DNA from: Rikenellaceae bacterium
GTDB taxonomy: Bacteria > Bacteroidota > Bacteroidia > Bacteroidales > Rikenellaceae
NCBI GenBank assembly: GCA_017415005.1
Contig: JAFQJK010000122.1
Coordinates: 1-43,927 of the forward strand
DNA length: 43,927 bases
Reading direction: 5' to 3'
Every line of letters starts with the position of its first letter. Position 1 is the first letter of the stretch. Below the pieces are notes generated by a model. The model made no database searches, had not been told where the DNA came from, and saw only the letters and a list, made by a program, of their open reading frames with translations. The position numbers and the translations under genes are program-made. Positions 42,089 through 43,927 of this stretch are shown here, piece by piece.

Positions 42089-43783
42089 TTAGTGCCTGTC
42101 GGCGCGTGTGGCGACGCCGTTCACCTGCAGGTTTGACAGCACGGGCCTGCCCGCTTCCTCGCCGAGCCAGATCGACGAGAAGAGCACGGCGAGCGAGTCG
42201 GCGCGGTAGAGCATCAGCTCGCTGCGGTGCGCCGAGAGGGTCTCCTCGTCGGGCAGGGTGCCTGTGCCGAGGCCCGCGCGGCCGAACTGCACGGCCATCA
42301 GGCTGTCGAACGGGATGGCCAGCAGCTGCCGCCCGTCCTGGTAGATGCGCAGCGTGTCGCCGCTGTCGTCGTAGTGGCTTCCCTGTTTCGTATAGCGCGA
42401 TGAGGGGGCGAAGACCGGGTAGCCCGTGAGGTCGAACCGGGCGCCGTCGGCGTCGAGGTAGAGGCTCTTTCCCGGGCTGCTCCCGTTGCCGTAGATGATC
42501 TCGCCCCACGTGCCGTCGGGAACGTAGCGCGACAGGTCGGCGGGGGAGTCCAGCCCGCGGAGCGGCGCGTGGTGGTTGCGCAGGTAATCGAGCGACTCGT
42601 GCAGGCTGCGCAGCGAGGCGGCCTGCGCCGAATCGGGCCGGATGATGGTGTCGCCGGCGAATTGCCCGTCCGGGCCGAGCAGGCCGAGGCTCGAGGCGAG
42701 CGCCTCGACGCGCCGCTCCTGCGAGCGTACCGCGATATCGGCGGCCGACAGGCCGGGAATATAGGTGAACAGGCTGAGCACGACGCCCGCCATCAGCGCG
42801 ATGTAGAGGTAGCGCCCCGTGCGGCGGCTCATGAGCATCAGCAGCGTAAGGGTCATGATCGCGCCGCAGAGCAGCAGGTAGACGCGCCACTCGGTGAATC
42901 CGTACTGGCGGATGCGGTAGAGCGTCCCGATCCAGAACATCGCCACGGCGGGCAGCGCGATGAGGCTGAACCGGCCGAAGAACCAGTCGTAGAGCCGCCG
43001 TCCGAGCAGCGGCTGGCACGAGCGGACGACCACGGCGAGCATGGCGAAGACGAAGATCATGTAAGCCAGGCCGCCCTTGGGCAGCGACCAGGTCACGGCG
43101 ATCTGGACGAAATAGGCGTACAGGATCGCCGTGTAGGCCAGCAGGGCCGGCGTGAAGATGTAGTTGAGCAGCGTGTCGAGCATCCGCGCGGGCCGGAGCT
43201 CCCGGTCGATGTTGCCGCGCGTGAAGGTGAGCAGCATCAGCGGCAGGGCCAGCACGTAGGCTGCCATCGACGAGTAGAACAGGAAGCCGTCGTTGTGCCT
43301 GCCGGGCAGCCCGAAGATGTAGACCGTCGAGAAGTAGATGGCGATCAGCAGCAGGTGGGCGATCCCGGCGAAGAACGCGGCCACCGTGGCATTGAACAGG
43401 TAGGTGAGCGCCTCCGAGGCGAAGGCCTTGTTGTCGCGCGTCCACCGGCTGGCGGCCACCCCGAGCACGCAGTTGGCCAGCGTGACGGCATAGGCGGCGG
43501 AGACGACCCACGCTTCGGGGTCGACCGCCCAGAGCGGCGCTATGGGCACCCAGCAGAGGTAGTAGGCCCAGCGCCCACGCGGGCAGCGGATCGCGTTGTT
43601 GAGCACAAAGGCCAGCGCGAAGAAGAGCGGCGCGAGCGCGATGTTGGCCTGGTGGTCCGTGAAGACCTCCTCGTAGAGGAGTGCTCCGGCGACGAAGCCG
43701 TATGCGGCGATCCCCATTTCGACCGGGTACCGCTTGAGGGTGGCGCCCGCTGTGGCGATCAGGCGAATCAGGTTGATTTTCAT
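42089..43783 (-). CDS. DUF4153 integral membrane protein
   Basis: 564 residues from the ATG at 43783; an ATG at 43816 adds 11 residues. About ten to twelve membrane helices occupy residues 1-360, for example IYFSTVYIFGLPG and the repeated AYVLALPLMLL pattern, followed by a soluble C-terminal domain of about 200 residues (DLSRYVPDGTWGEIIYGNG, YDDSGDTLRIYQDGRQLLAIPFD). This combination matches DUF4153 proteins of Bacteroidetes, whose role is unknown. The gene is transcribed towards the tRNA gene, with 95 bp between. No promoter box was found upstream, though only about 140 bp are visible. Confidence 0.85.
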   Translation of the reverse strand: MKINLIRLIATAGATLKRYPVEMGIAAYGFVAGALLYEEVFTDHQANIALAPLFFALAFVLNNAIRCPRGRWAYYLCWVPIAPLWAVDPEAWVVSAAYAVTLANCVLGVAASRWTRDNKAFASEALTYLFNATVAAFFAGIAHLLLIAIYFSTVYIFGLPGRHNDGFLFYSSMAAYVLALPLMLLTFTRGNIDRELRPARMLDTLLNYIFTPALLAYTAILYAYFVQIAVTWSLPKGGLAYMIFVFAMLAVVVRSCQPLLGRRLYDWFFGRFSLIALPAVAMFWIGTLYRIRQYGFTEWRVYLLLCGAIMTLTLLMLMSRRTGRYLYIALMAGVVLSLFTYIPGLSAADIAVRSQERRVEALASSLGLLGPDGQFAGDTIIRPDSAQAASLRSLHESLDYLRNHHAPLRGLDSPADLSRYVPDGTWGEIIYGNGSSPGKSLYLDADGARFDLTGYPVFAPSSRYTKQGSHYDDSGDTLRIYQDGRQLLAIPFDSLMAVQFGRAGLGTGTLPDEETLSAHRSELMLYRADSLAVLFSSIWLGEEAGRPVLSNLQVNGVATRADRH

Positions 43784-43858
43784 GGCAGGTATGACGTTTG
43801 TTATCGACGATTCCATCAGCTATCCGTCCCGCAGACGATCGGCCCTACGGGACAGCGT

Positions 43859-43927
43859 GGGGTGCCCGCCCCGCGAAGTTGTCCGGGAGGAGCCGTGGGC
43901 TGTCCGGGCCGCAAAGCGGGTTTGTGC
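43859..43927 (+). repeat. Element shared with 34036-34100
   Basis: GGGGTGCCCGCCCCGCGAAG and onwards, running to the window edge; related to the copy between rimM and transketolase with the exact block GCGAAGTTGTCCG. The element may continue beyond the window. Confidence 0.6.

Overview
The window looks like chromosomal DNA of a GC-rich member of the Bacteroidales. An Alistipes/Rikenellaceae-type gut organism is my best guess, and that is inference. The reasons are: many promoters fit the Bacteroidetes pattern (TTTG, 19 nt, TAnnTTTG), three of them exactly (ppdK, rpsP, tRNA-Leu); there is a UpxY/NusG-like antiterminator, a Porin_10-type outer-membrane porin, a DUF4153 membrane protein, a bifunctional nuclease fused to a UVR motif, and an S16 protein with a long Ala/Glu tail; and Shine-Dalgarno sequences are weak. 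I support 30 protein genes and one tRNA. I found no rRNA, insertion sequence, prophage or CRISPR array.

Layout. 1-2445: mostly non-coding, with one orphan UpxY-like antiterminator (-). 2446-4346: a TonB-like periplasmic protein and a polytopic membrane protein (-). 5085-8769: metY-metX-purD (-), linking methionine and purine synthesis. 9367-15394: polA, then dtd with a MazG-like pyrophosphohydrolase, then mnmA and a GNAT acetyltransferase (+). 15975-16514: bifunctional nuclease (-). 16904-21529: a secreted endonuclease/exonuclease/phosphatase-fold protein, ppdK and a small secreted protein (+). 21799-26864: corA, mqnA (futalosine menaquinone route), a GT22-type mannosyltransferase and mannose-1-phosphate guanylyltransferase (-). 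27044-31290: pssA, porin and an MltF-like lytic transglycosylase, an envelope block (+). 32280-33391: rpsP-rimM (+). 34440-36464: transketolase (-). 37524-43783: DUF4153 protein, tRNA-Leu, tig, a GT2 glycosyltransferase, clpP and clpX (-).

Most genes are housekeeping, so the interest lies in the spaces and in small details. Long GC-rich spacers (0.3-1.2 kb) carry several families of degenerate repeats, including a mirrored pair around transketolase, a tandem 87-bp array, and a near-identical 88-bp direct repeat that includes a ribosome-site-plus-start-codon module. The glycosyltransferase between tig and clpP has an in-frame run of ten G, a candidate slipped-strand phase-variation switch. The clpPX promoter lies inside the loop of the preceding terminator. 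The mnmA promoter is centred in an 11-bp inverted repeat and followed by iterated half-sites. The PolA linker carries two QxxLF motifs resembling sliding-clamp-binding peptides. I did not find a clearly new multi-gene system.
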